This document shows, in pieces, positions 17,944-26,376 of a stretch of DNA of 64,000 nt. The number at the start of each line of letters is the position of its first letter. Position 1 is the first letter of the stretch. The notes below the pieces were generated by a model. It was not told the DNA's origin, searched no databases, and saw only the letters and a program-made list of their open reading frames with translations. The stretch spans positions 8,669 to 72,668 of the forward strand of contig ONHB01000011.1 in assembly GCA_900317505.1 (NCBI GenBank), read 5' to 3'. Source of the stretch: an uncultured Lachnospiraceae bacterium. Its GTDB lineage: Bacteria > Bacillota > Clostridia > Lachnospirales > Lachnospiraceae. The position numbers and the translations under genes are program-made.

Positions 17944-18014
17944 AGAGGAATAGTACAGTGGTAGTGCGGCGGTCTCCAAAACCGTTAACGGGGGTTCGAT
18001 CCCCTCTTCCTCTG
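17944..18014 (+). tRNA. trpT: tRNA-Trp (anticodon CCA)
   Basis: A full cloverleaf is visible. Acceptor stem AGAGGAA pairs with TTCCTCT (18007-18013), with discriminator G18014. The D stem is GTAC/GTGC. The anticodon loop CTCCAAA carries CCA at 17976-17978 on a 5-bp stem. The variable loop is short (TAAC), and the T loop TTCGATC sits on GGGGG/CCCTC. CCA is not encoded (CTT follows). This is a single-gene transcript with its own promoter and terminator. Confidence 0.95.
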
Positions 18015-18021
18015 CTTGATT

Positions 18022-18050
18022 AGGGATCTTGATGTTCAAGGTCCTTTTTT
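18022..18050 (+). terminator. Terminator after tRNA-Trp
   Basis: Stem AGGGATCTTGA with TCAAGGTCCT (one bulged G, loop TGT) followed by TTTTTT. Confidence 0.8.
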
Positions 18051-18125
18051 ATTGGTGATTGTATTTATCAGGTCTGTAATGTTATGATAATCCTATATAG
18101 ATTGATCGGGGATATGAGGAGTAAT

Positions 18126-19169
18126 ATGAAAAGAAAATTATCCTTTTTAATAAAAACTCCGGTAATGCTCGGCATGCTTTTGATGCTGGGGGGCTGTGCG
18201 ATGCCTTTTACCGGGAAAAATGTAGATCAGGTTGTCCTGACAACCGGTTTCAGTGCTGATGAGGTCTTTCGTATTGGAACAGCGGTCTGCAGCGAAGATG
18301 AATATATGCTGTACCTGACCAATATGCAAAATCAGTACGAGCAGGTATATGGAAGTGAAATCTGGAATGTCGCATCGGAAAATACGACATTGGAGGACAA
18401 GATCAAAAATATGGTCGGAGCGCAGCTGGCACAGATCAAGACCATGAATCTTCTGGCCAAGGAAAATCACGTTACCGTTACAGATGAAGAAAACAGACTG
18501 ATCGATACGGCAGCCGGGGAATATTATGATTCCCTGAGCGAGCATGAAATAGAGGCTCTCCATCTGACAAAGGAAGCCGTTGCAGGATATTACAGTGAGT
18601 ATCTCATCGCACACAAGGTTTATACCGATATTATCCGGGATATCAATCCGGAGATCAGCGATGATGAGGCGCGTACGGTCACTGTGGACTGGATCTATAT
18701 CAAGTCATCGAGTGATGATGAACAGGCCAGACAGAGCGCATATGGGATTTTGGCAAGAGTGCGCGGCGGCGAAGATTTTGAAACGGTTGCCATTGAATGT
18801 AGTGATGATGCCATCATAACACATTCCTTCTGCAAGGGGGCGGAGCCAGCCGAGATAGAAAAGGTGGCATTTGACTTAGCTGAGGGAGAGATCAGTGATG
18901 TCATTTACAGTGAGGATGGATATTATATTTTAAAATGTGTCAGCATGCTCAACAGAGAAGAAACTGACAGCAATAAAATTAAAATGATCGAGCAGCGCAA
19001 AAATGAGACCTTCCATGAGGTATATGGCTCATTTGCCATAGCGCAGGTAAAACAGTTAAATGAAAAAAAGTGGGATGAGATCACACTGATAAAGGATGAT
19101 CAGATCCAGACCTCGGATTTTTTTGATATCTATGAAAAATATCTGGGAGAAAGTGCGGATCAGTCGTAA
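18126..19169 (+). CDS. Peptidyl-prolyl isomerase-type foldase lipoprotein (PpiC/PrsA-like)
   Basis: A lipoprotein expected on the outer face of the membrane to assist folding of exported proteins. From ATG 18126 (GAGGAG at 18116-18121) the signal peptide MKRKLSFLIKTPVMLGMLLM ends in lipobox LGGC, with the acylated Cys at residue 24. A SurA-like helical region (about 55-190) is followed by a parvulin-like domain (about 190-285; GILARVRGGEDFETVAIECS, GEISDVIYSEDGYYILKCV). It is 347 aa. The ATG at 18114 is possible but overlaps the ribosome site. The parvulin domain is divergent, so isomerase activity is uncertain. Single gene, between the tRNA terminator and htpG. Confidence 0.85.
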   Translation: MKRKLSFLIKTPVMLGMLLMLGGCAMPFTGKNVDQVVLTTGFSADEVFRIGTAVCSEDEYMLYLTNMQNQYEQVYGSEIWNVASENTTLEDKIKNMVGAQLAQIKTMNLLAKENHVTVTDEENRLIDTAAGEYYDSLSEHEIEALHLTKEAVAGYYSEYLIAHKVYTDIIRDINPEISDDEARTVTVDWIYIKSSSDDEQARQSAYGILARVRGGEDFETVAIECSDDAIITHSFCKGAEPAEIEKVAFDLAEGEISDVIYSEDGYYILKCVSMLNREETDSNKIKMIEQRKNETFHEVYGSFAIAQVKQLNEKKWDEITLIKDDQIQTSDFFDIYEKYLGESADQS

Positions 19170-19237
19170 AATCAAGCACTTTATAAAAAATTTATAATTG
19201 CGGAAAACCAGTAAAATCAAGGGTTTACACGAATTTA

Positions 19238-19264
19238 TTAGCACTCAGTTAAAATGAGTGCTAA
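19238..19264 (+). promoter_or_regulatory. CIRCE operator (HrcA binding site)
   Basis: TTAGCACTC, nine bases, GAGTGCTAA: a perfect match to the CIRCE consensus. It overlaps a possible promoter (TTTACA 19224-19229; TAAAAT 19250-19255, long spacer) and lies just before a better one at 19272-19300. It indicates HrcA heat-shock control of htpG. Confidence 0.95.
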
Positions 19265-19271
19265 TTTTATA

Positions 19272-19300
19272 TTGAAATTCTATTTGCAAGGGTATACAAT
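19272..19300 (+). promoter_or_regulatory. htpG promoter
   Basis: TTGAAA (19272-19277), 17 bases, TACAAT (19295-19300), starting 8 bases after the CIRCE element. The start would be near 19307, giving a leader of about 47 bases. Confidence 0.65.
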
Positions 19301-19353
19301 GCATAATGTCGGGTGGTTCATTTACCCGTAAAAGAAAGGAATGTGATTTTATT

Positions 19354-21441
19354 ATGGCAAACAAACATGGCAATTTATCGATTAATAGTGATAACATTTT
19401 TCCCGTGATCAAGAAATGGTTATATTCGGATCATGATATTTTTTTCAGAGAGTTGATTTCCAATGGCTGCGATGCCATCACAAAATTAAAAAAGCTGGAT
19501 ATGATGGGAGAATATGAACTCCCGGCTGATTACAAACCGCAGATCCAGGTTGAAGTAAGTCCCGAAGACAAGACAGTTACGATCACAGATAACGGTCTTG
19601 GTATGACGGCAGACGAGGTTGAAGAATACATCAACCAGATCGCTTTTTCCGGAGCGACTGATTTTATTTCCAAATACAAAGACAAGACCAATGAAGATCA
19701 GATCATCGGACATTTTGGTCTGGGATTTTATTCCGCATTCATGGTATCAGACAGTGTTGATATTGATACCCTTTCATATAAAGAAGGCGCAACAGCCGTT
19801 CACTGGGAATGTGACGGCGGTACCGAATTTGATATGGAAGATGGCGACAAAAAAGAGGTCGGAACGACAATCACTCTGCATATCAATGAAGACTGTCTGA
19901 AATTCTGCAACGAATATGAAGCAAAAGAAGTTATCAAAAAATACTGTGCATTTATGCCGTATGAGATTTATGTTGGAAAACATAACACAACCGATACCGA
20001 GGTTGTCAAAGAGGACGAAGTGCTTCCGACAGATGAGGTTGTAGAAAAGATCGAACCCAAGGAAGAGGATAAAAAAGATGCGGACGGCAATCCGAAAGAA
20101 CCTGAGAAAAAGGTTAAGATCAAGAAACGTCCGGAACTGGTAAACGATACACATCCTCTTTGGACCAAAAACGCCAAGGATTGTACAAAAGAAGAATATC
20201 TGGAATTTTACCGCAAGGTATTCCACGATTATAAAGAGCCTTTGTTCTGGATCCATCTGAATATGGATTATCCGTTCAACCTCAAAGGTATCCTGTACTT
20301 CCCGAAGATCAACATGGAGTACGAATCAATCGAAGGCAAGATCAAATTGTACAACAATCAGGTATTTATTGCCGACAATATCAAAGAGGTTATTCCGGAA
20401 TACCTGATGTTATTAAAGGGTGTTATTGACTGTCCTGATCTTCCGTTAAACGTATCCCGTTCTGCACTGCAGAATGATGGATTTGTTACCAAGATTTCTG
20501 ACTTTATCAGCAAAAAGATCGCTGATAAGCTGTCCGGAATGTGCAAGACCGAAAAAGAAGAATATGAAAAATGCTGGGATGACATTGCTCCCTTTATCAA
20601 ATTCGGCTGCTTAAAGGATGATAAGTTCTGTGAAAAGATGACAGATTATATCCTGTTCAAGAATTTGGAAGGCAACTACATGACACTTCCGGAATGCCTG
20701 GAGGTAAAACCGATCGATCCCGACAGTGAAGAGAATGCCGTAGATGAAAATGGTGAAAAAGTCGAGGCAGAGGTTGTAGATGAAGGCGCCGACAAAGACG
20801 CACAGGATACAGACGAAGCTGAAAAGAAAGAAAAGGTCATCTACTACGTTACAGATGAGAAGCAGCAGAGCCAGTACATCAATATGTTTAAGCAGGCCAA
20901 GATGGATGCCGTATATCTGACAGAGCGTATTGACCAGCCTTTTGTACAGCAGCTGGAAAATAAAAACGAGGGCATCAAGTTCAGCCGTATCGATGCAGAC
21001 CTGACAGATGTATTCAAGACAAAGACATCCAAGAAAGCCCAGGAAGAGTATGATGCCAAGGCAGAAGCTATTTCCAAGAAGATGAAAAAGGCACTGAAGA
21101 AAGAAAAACTGACAGTTAAGATTGAAAAGCTGAAAAATAAAAAGGTTTCATCCGTACTGACTGTTTCTGAGGATGCACGCCGCATGCAGGATATGATGCA
21201 GATGTATGCTGCTAACGGAATGGATATGGGAATGTTTGGCAGCGAAGGCGAGACCTTGGTATTAAATGCCAACCATCCACTGGTTGCTTATATTATGGAG
21301 CATGAGGACGGAGACCAGACAGAAATGATCTGTGAGCAGTTATATGATCTGGCACAGTTGCAGAACGCACCTCTCAGCCCGGAAGCCATGACCAAGTTTA
21401 TTGCACGAAGCAATGAGATCATGATGCTTCTGACAAAATAA
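19354..21441 (+). CDS. htpG: Molecular chaperone HtpG (bacterial Hsp90)
   Basis: An ATP-dependent dimeric chaperone. The N-terminal ATPase shows FFRELISNGCDAI, ITDNGLGMT and GHFGLGFYSAFMV. Middle and C-terminal domains follow (LPLNVSRSALQND; near the end LVLNANHPLVAYI). The start is ATG 19354 with GAAAGGA upstream. The protein is 695 aa, clearly longer than the roughly 620-aa enterobacterial form. There is a charged stretch of Glu, Lys and Asp at about 214-259 between the N and middle domains, and a second acidic insertion at about 455-495. It is a single gene behind a perfect CIRCE element and ends before a clear terminator at 21525. Confidence 0.97.
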   Translation: MANKHGNLSINSDNIFPVIKKWLYSDHDIFFRELISNGCDAITKLKKLDMMGEYELPADYKPQIQVEVSPEDKTVTITDNGLGMTADEVEEYINQIAFSGATDFISKYKDKTNEDQIIGHFGLGFYSAFMVSDSVDIDTLSYKEGATAVHWECDGGTEFDMEDGDKKEVGTTITLHINEDCLKFCNEYEAKEVIKKYCAFMPYEIYVGKHNTTDTEVVKEDEVLPTDEVVEKIEPKEEDKKDADGNPKEPEKKVKIKKRPELVNDTHPLWTKNAKDCTKEEYLEFYRKVFHDYKEPLFWIHLNMDYPFNLKGILYFPKINMEYESIEGKIKLYNNQVFIADNIKEVIPEYLMLLKGVIDCPDLPLNVSRSALQNDGFVTKISDFISKKIADKLSGMCKTEKEEYEKCWDDIAPFIKFGCLKDDKFCEKMTDYILFKNLEGNYMTLPECLEVKPIDPDSEENAVDENGEKVEAEVVDEGADKDAQDTDEAEKKEKVIYYVTDEKQQSQYINMFKQAKMDAVYLTERIDQPFVQQLENKNEGIKFSRIDADLTDVFKTKTSKKAQEEYDAKAEAISKKMKKALKKEKLTVKIEKLKNKKVSSVLTVSEDARRMQDMMQMYAANGMDMGMFGSEGETLVLNANHPLVAYIMEHEDGDQTEMICEQLYDLAQLQNAPLSPEAMTKFIARSNEIMMLLTK

Positions 21442-21524
21442 TGAATACTGTGGAATGATTGTAGATATTCTGTGAAAGGCAGCGGCCGGTATCAAATTTG
21501 ACACCAATATCATAACGCGATTAT

Positions 21525-21567
21525 AATTAGCATAGACTGACGTGATGTTAGCCTATGCTAATTTTTT
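21525..21567 (+). terminator. Terminator after htpG
   Basis: AATTAGCATAG pairs perfectly with CTATGCTAATT across a 17-base loop, followed by a T run (TTTT, 21564-21567). Confidence 0.75.
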
Positions 21568-21620
21568 GAGAAATTCCGGTATTATAAAAAGCTTATGAAA
21601 AGAATAGGAGTGATATACAG

Positions 21621-22151
21621 ATGAAATATATATGGTTGTTTATCAAGACGCTTCTGCGCCTTGTGTTAAAGCCGCTGTCATTTTTGCCGGCAATTATTAT
21701 GATGTATGTGATCTTTAACTTTTCGGCACAGGATGGTACAGATTCGGCGGCGTTGAGCCACAAGGTAAGTGTAGCTATTGTGGAAGTGACCAACACGGTA
21801 CTGGATAAGGGCTGGGATGATTCCATGATCGCACAAAAGGCGGATGAATATCATTTTTATGTAAGAAAGCTTGCTCATTTTACGGAGTATTTCCTTTTGG
21901 CGGTTTCTGTGGCCTTTCCGCTTTATGTATATGGAATGCGCGGTATCTGGCTGGTACTGTTTGCCGGGGCATTCTGTGTCGGATTCGCATTTTTGGATGA
22001 ATATCACCAGACATTTGTGTCAGGAAGGACGCCGTCAAAAAGGGATGTTTTCATTGACAGCTGCGGTTCGGTTCTTGGCATATTTGTGACCAGAATTGTT
22101 GGATTTATCGGGCGTAAAACGATTTTTGCACCATTGGCAAAGTCGAGATAA
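21621..22151 (+). CDS. VanZ-like membrane protein
   Basis: A 176-aa protein with several membrane segments and VanZ-family signatures: YVRKLAHFTEYFLLA in the middle and DEYHQTFVSGRTPSKRDV followed by IDSCGS. VanZ of the vancomycin-resistance transposon gives low-level teicoplanin resistance, but most family members are chromosomal and of unknown role, so resistance should not be inferred. AGGAG lies 12 bases before ATG 21621. No partner gene is obvious, and the next gene is 103 bases away. Confidence 0.85.
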   Translation: MKYIWLFIKTLLRLVLKPLSFLPAIIMMYVIFNFSAQDGTDSAALSHKVSVAIVEVTNTVLDKGWDDSMIAQKADEYHFYVRKLAHFTEYFLLAVSVAFPLYVYGMRGIWLVLFAGAFCVGFAFLDEYHQTFVSGRTPSKRDVFIDSCGSVLGIFVTRIVGFIGRKTIFAPLAKSR

Positions 22152-22254
22152 TATGTTATACTTTTAAAAAGATTGACAGTCATGTCATAATGTGGCTGAG
22201 GGTTACAGAAGGTAGAGTTTTTTATACAAGAAAATTATAAAGATGGGGATTATT

Positions 22255-23916
22255 ATGCAGAATCAGAGATATAGCAGAGACGAATTTCTGGAAATGTTTA
22301 AGCAGGACGTGATACGGCTTTCCAAGTATATTCCTTGGCTGGAAGACAAGAGTGGCGATGATGTTTCCAAAAATTATCAGGACGGCAATAAGATGGATCA
22401 TACCTTGACCTTTCCGGTATATGATTCGATCTTACTTGCTTTTTTAAATGATGCGAGTACCACCGTTTTCATGGAAAAGAATTATCAGTATTTTTATACA
22501 AAAAATCATATCCATGATTACCAGGATGAGCTTGCCATGATTGAAAGAGCAGACATTATGCATATGGATATTTTACAGTGTATTCTGTCCCGGTATGTAT
22601 TTGGTGGTATGGTCAAGGCTTATTTGTGGAAGGCGGGCGTAGATCACAAGATTTTTGTGACAGTTTTAAAGAAAGCGCGTCAGATCGTGGAATTCTGGAG
22701 TGAGCCTTTGGTGATCGAGGATGAGATTCCGGCAGAGGGTTATCCGGAAGAATTTACATATCCTGAGGTTGATGAAGCAGACTGGACAGACGAGGAATTT
22801 GCGGCAGTATTGTCCGGCGAATTAAATGCAGATGATATTCCGAGACTTCGCTGGGAAAAAGAACATGCAGCGGAAAATGCTGAGGCTTCCGAGGCGGCCG
22901 CTGGTGCTGAAAATTCGGTAAAAGAGATTGTGCTTCCGGCAGATTTTGTATTCCCGGAAGTGGATGATGCGGACTGGACGGATGAGGAATTTGCAGCCGT
23001 ACTTGCCGGAGAGCTGAATCCGGATGATATTCCGAGAATGCACTATGAGAAAGAAAACGGCGTGAAGGTTATTTTCGGGAATGCAGATGCCGGTATCGAA
23101 CAAGGCGCAGAGCCGGTTGAAAATGATATAACAGGTGGAAGTGCGGACGAAGATACGACCGGTAATATAGATGAAACTATAGAAAACAATACAGAAAATA
23201 ACACGGTGAGAGAAGAAGTTCTTCCGGCAGATTTTGTATTTCCTGAGGTGGATGATACAGATTGGACCGATGAAGAATTTGCAGCCGTGCTTGCCGGAGA
23301 ACTGGATTCGAATGATATTCCGAGAATGCACTATGAAAAAGAACATGGTGTGAAGGTTGTATTCGAAGAACCGGGAATTGAAGCAGAAGGGACGGATGAG
23401 ATAGAAGTCGAAGATGAAACGGATACAGTGGACGGAATCGAATCTGAAATGGATGAGAAACCGGTTGTTGAAGCTGAGACCGAGTCGGAAACTGCCGTAG
23501 AAGCCGAACCGGAAACTGTCGAAGAATCTGAACAGGAGCAAACGGAATCAATAGAGGAAATAAAGTCAGAGGCTGCTTCGGAAGAGATAGCTGAGCCGGA
23601 GGCATCTTCTGAATTGGCAGAAGAATCTGAAAAAGAAACCGGCTCGGAAGCTGAGGCTAACTCAGATATAGCTACAGAATCCGCACAGACAGTAGAAACT
23701 GAACCGGAACCAATAGAAACACAGGAATCAGAGACTGTCCCGGAGCAGCAGGAGAAATCAGACACTAATCCGGAACAAGAATCAATAACTGAATCAGAAC
23801 CAGATGAAGAACCAGTGAATGAATCCGAATCAATAGAAGTATCAGAAACAACACCAGAGCAGGCAGCAGAAGCACCGGAAACGGACAGCAACGAGGAAAC
23901 GGGGGCTTTGGAATAA
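22255..23916 (+). CDS. Acidic repeat protein of unknown function
   Basis: From ATG 22255 (GGGG at 22245-22248, 6-base spacing) the protein has 553 aa. Residues 1-150 form a helical soluble domain with no family I recognise (SRDEFLEMFKQDVIRLSKYI). Three copies of a 35-residue unit follow, with core DWTDEEFAAVL.GEL..DDIPR and a trailing EKE. The last 200 residues are mostly Glu, Ser, Thr and Ala and look disordered. There is no signal peptide or membrane helix, so a cytoplasmic location is inferred. Its TAA overlaps the ATG of the TetR gene (TAATG), so the two are coupled and may share regulation. Confidence 0.7.
   Translation: MQNQRYSRDEFLEMFKQDVIRLSKYIPWLEDKSGDDVSKNYQDGNKMDHTLTFPVYDSILLAFLNDASTTVFMEKNYQYFYTKNHIHDYQDELAMIERADIMHMDILQCILSRYVFGGMVKAYLWKAGVDHKIFVTVLKKARQIVEFWSEPLVIEDEIPAEGYPEEFTYPEVDEADWTDEEFAAVLSGELNADDIPRLRWEKEHAAENAEASEAAAGAENSVKEIVLPADFVFPEVDDADWTDEEFAAVLAGELNPDDIPRMHYEKENGVKVIFGNADAGIEQGAEPVENDITGGSADEDTTGNIDETIENNTENNTVREEVLPADFVFPEVDDTDWTDEEFAAVLAGELDSNDIPRMHYEKEHGVKVVFEEPGIEAEGTDEIEVEDETDTVDGIESEMDEKPVVEAETESETAVEAEPETVEESEQEQTESIEEIKSEAASEEIAEPEASSELAEESEKETGSEAEANSDIATESAQTVETEPEPIETQESETVPEQQEKSDTNPEQESITESEPDEEPVNESESIEVSETTPEQAAEAPETDSNEETGALE
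22762..23346 (+). repeat. Three 105-bp coding repeats in the acidic protein
   Basis: Units at 22762-22866, 22954-23058 and 23242-23346 encode the same 35-residue motif. Copies 2 and 3 are nearest to each other and also share flanking sequence (LPADFVFPEVDD before, GVKV.F after), which suggests copy 3 or 2 arose by recent duplication. The units are separated by non-homologous acidic spacers of 29 and 61 codons. Confidence 0.85.
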
Positions 23917-24497
23917 TGTGCGAAAAATCAATTCAGAAAAAGCAATATATTTTAAAAAAGGCCAGAGAAGTGTTTGCCAAGAGAGGCTACAAGGATGTCA
24001 CAATGAAAGACATTGTGGAAGCCTGTGAGATCAGCCGTGGAGGTCTGTATTTGTATTTTGAAAGCACCAAGGATATTTTCCTTGCAGTTTTAGATGACAC
24101 GGAAGAGGACGATGATGACGTGTTTTCCAAGGCTGTTTCCCATAAGGCAAGCAGCTCCGACATTCTGGCTTTGTTTTTGAAGGAGCAGAAAAAAGAGCTT
24201 TGCCAGAAAAAAGACAGCCTGACAATGGCAACGTATGAGTTTTTCTTTGAAAACAAATATCCGGAAAATGAACATCCACTCAAGATGCAGTTTAATGCAG
24301 CTGTCCAGATTATCGAAAAGCTGATTGTCGGGGGCGTCAAGAGCAAAGAATTTGTGTGTGCTGATCCAAAGGGCGCGGCAAGCAATATGATGTATGTGCT
24401 GGAGGGACTGCGCATCATGTCCCAGACAGTTGGTATCAGTGAAAAAGAGGTTAATAAGGAAATCCTTTATTTGATGAAGGGGCTTTTAAAAGAATGA
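23916..24497 (+). CDS. TetR-family transcriptional regulator
   Basis: 193 aa with an N-terminal TetR helix-turn-helix (about 8-55: ILKKAREVFAKRGYKDVTMKDIVEACEISRGGLYLYF) and a helical ligand-binding region. The ATG overlaps the stop of the acidic repeat protein, and its own end overlaps the next gene by 4 bases (ATGA). It is therefore in the same operon as the two M14-family genes and may regulate it. The ligand is unknown. Confidence 0.9.
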   Translation: MCEKSIQKKQYILKKAREVFAKRGYKDVTMKDIVEACEISRGGLYLYFESTKDIFLAVLDDTEEDDDDVFSKAVSHKASSSDILALFLKEQKKELCQKKDSLTMATYEFFFENKYPENEHPLKMQFNAAVQIIEKLIVGGVKSKEFVCADPKGAASNMMYVLEGLRIMSQTVGISEKEVNKEILYLMKGLLKE

Positions 24498-25441
24498 TAG
24501 AGACAGTTGCAAAGACAGCTTTGTACGTCAATGAAAATCTGTTAATTCGCAGAAACCGTATTCAGCCTGAGGAAGGCTGCGAGGATCGTGGCAGGATCTG
24601 CGTAGTGACAGGTGCCCATGGGGATGAATTGGAAGGACAGTTTGTCTGCTATGAGCTGATCCGCCGTATCAATGCTGAAAAAGAAAAATTGAGAGGAACG
24701 GTAGATATTTATCCGGCACTGAATCCGCTGGGAATGGATACCGGTGTCCGTACGGTTCCGGTACTGGATACCGATCTCAATCATATGTTTCCCGGTAGCG
24801 AAGACGGCACCATGATGGAAAAGGTGATATCCAAGGTGGTTGATTCGTTAAAGGGAGCAGAAGTGATCGTAGATGTGCATGCATCGGATACATTTGTAAA
24901 AGAGATCCCACAGGCACGTATCAGTGAAGAATTTGAGGATATGATGGTGCCATATGCCAAACAGCTGGATGTGGATCTGATCTGGATCAATGCTGCAACC
25001 GCAGTCCATGAATCCAGTCTGGCACACAGTATGTGCAAGCTTGGCGTTCCGGCCCTGATTTTGGAAATGGGACTTGGAAACCGGATCAACAGAGAATACG
25101 GTGAACAGGTTGTTGAAGGCATCCTGCATCTGATGCACAAGCTTTCTTTATGGGAAGGCAGTGATTATCCGGTCAAGGCGCCGAGAATCATCCGCAATGA
25201 GGATATCTGTTTTATCCGGGCGTCTGAATCGGGATTTTTTATGCCATTGATAGAAAATGACACTTATGTCACTAAAGGGACGCTTTTAGGTGAAATGATC
25301 AATCCCATGCTGGGAGAAAAAATATATGAAGTGCGTGCGGAGTGTGACGGCAGGCTGTTTACACTGCGTGAGCATCCGCTTGCTTATGAAGGCGCATTGA
25401 TCGGCCGTATATTAAAAGATGAGAAGGAGAAAACATCATGA
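24494..25441 (+). CDS. M14-family deacylase (AstE/AspA-like), active-site residues present
   Basis: A 315-aa zinc hydrolase of the succinylglutamate desuccinylase / aspartoacylase group, which removes an acyl group from an acyl amino acid or similar small amide. Zinc ligands are visible: His42 and Glu45 in GAHGDELEG and His129 in VDVHASD. The likely catalytic Glu191 is in LILEMGLGN. A beta-rich C-terminal domain follows (about 235-310). The start overlaps the TetR gene by 4 bases, and its end overlaps the next, paralogous gene by 4 bases. The true substrate cannot be told from the sequence; arginine catabolism genes are not nearby, so AstE itself is unlikely. Confidence 0.85.
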   Translation: MIETVAKTALYVNENLLIRRNRIQPEEGCEDRGRICVVTGAHGDELEGQFVCYELIRRINAEKEKLRGTVDIYPALNPLGMDTGVRTVPVLDTDLNHMFPGSEDGTMMEKVISKVVDSLKGAEVIVDVHASDTFVKEIPQARISEEFEDMMVPYAKQLDVDLIWINAATAVHESSLAHSMCKLGVPALILEMGLGNRINREYGEQVVEGILHLMHKLSLWEGSDYPVKAPRIIRNEDICFIRASESGFFMPLIENDTYVTKGTLLGEMINPMLGEKIYEVRAECDGRLFTLREHPLAYEGALIGRILKDEKEKTS

Positions 25442-26373
25442 GAGAACAGATTATATATTCCATGAAAGCTCCTTATCGCGAGGATTTCCGGATCAAAGGC
25501 TATTCCTTTGGTAAGGGAATGAAAAGTGCCTGTATTTTAGGACCGATCCGGGGAAATGAGATCCAGCAGATGTACATATGCTCCCAGCTTGTCAAAGCGC
25601 TCCGGGAGCTGGAGAGAAACGGCTGCATTATCAACAATAAAGAAATTATGGTAGTTCCGTGTATCAACTATTATTCCATGAATGTGGGACGCAAATTCTG
25701 GCCGGTGGACAATACGGATATCAATCGTATGTTTCCGGGAAGCGATTATGAAAGTACTTCATCGCGGATTGCGGATGGACTGTTAAAGACAATCCGGGAT
25801 TACAGCTATGGAATTCAGTTTGCATCATTTTATCTGAATGGAGAGTTTGTTCCACATGTCAGGATGATGGAGACCGGCTATCAGAATACATCACTGGCTA
25901 ACTTATTCGGACTTCCGTATGTGGTGGTCAGAAAGCCACAGCCCATCGATAAAAAGACTTTAAACTTTAACTGGCAGAATGAAATGACGGCTGCCTTTTC
26001 TGTATACACCAATTCCAATGATCATATCGATGAAAAAAGTGCCAAGCAGGCAGTTGCTGCCGTGCTCCGTTTTTTGACGAGAATGGGTCTTATCAAATAT
26101 GAGAGCCACAGTGGTTATATTTCACATATTATCAAGGAAGAGGAATTGAGCAATATCGCAACTACCAAGAGCGGTATTTTCAAGCGTTTCATTGAGACCG
26201 GAGAAGAAGTGCGGTACGGGCAGGAGCTTGGCTGCGTGATCGATCCGTGTCTGGGCGATGTCAGGGAGACGATTTTTGCCGATACCGAAGGAATTGTTTT
26301 CTTTTCACATACAGAGCCGTTGGTCAATGAAGGCGATGTGGTGTACCGACTGATACACCGCCTTCACGAGTAG
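25438..26373 (+). CDS. M14-family paralog lacking metal and catalytic residues
   Basis: A 311-aa protein built like its upstream neighbour (GPIRGNE, NTDINRMFPGSD, C-terminal beta domain ending near GDVVYRLIHRL), so it is a family member by fold. At the three key places the residues differ. The first zinc His is Arg38 (RGNE), the second zinc His is Phe128 (IQFASF), and the catalytic Glu position is Arg165 (VVVRKPQP). Glu41 remains. It is probably a pseudoenzyme that partners or regulates the active paralog, with which it is translationally coupled. The reading frame is fully intact, so it is not a decaying pseudogene. It ends 3 bases before the convergent transglutaminase gene. Confidence 0.8.
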   Translation: MREQIIYSMKAPYREDFRIKGYSFGKGMKSACILGPIRGNEIQQMYICSQLVKALRELERNGCIINNKEIMVVPCINYYSMNVGRKFWPVDNTDINRMFPGSDYESTSSRIADGLLKTIRDYSYGIQFASFYLNGEFVPHVRMMETGYQNTSLANLFGLPYVVVRKPQPIDKKTLNFNWQNEMTAAFSVYTNSNDHIDEKSAKQAVAAVLRFLTRMGLIKYESHSGYISHIIKEEELSNIATTKSGIFKRFIETGEEVRYGQELGCVIDPCLGDVRETIFADTEGIVFFSHTEPLVNEGDVVYRLIHRLHE

Positions 26374-26376
26374 ATA

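Noticed and set aside
19774-20256. Minus-strand 160-codon frame inside htpG
   Set aside because: Phe/Ile-rich shadow of the Lys/Glu-rich HtpG linker; no start signals or family resemblance.
21621-22151. Glycopeptide resistance gene
   Set aside because: VanZ-family membership alone does not show resistance and no vanHAX-type genes are nearby.
22173-22178. Perfect TTGACA as -35 box for the acidic repeat gene
   Set aside because: No acceptable -10 lies 15-19 bases downstream; CATAAT is only 7 bases away.
22822-23891. Long minus-strand frames opposite the acidic repeat protein
   Set aside because: They arise from the biased Glu/Ser codons on the plus strand and repeat with the same period.
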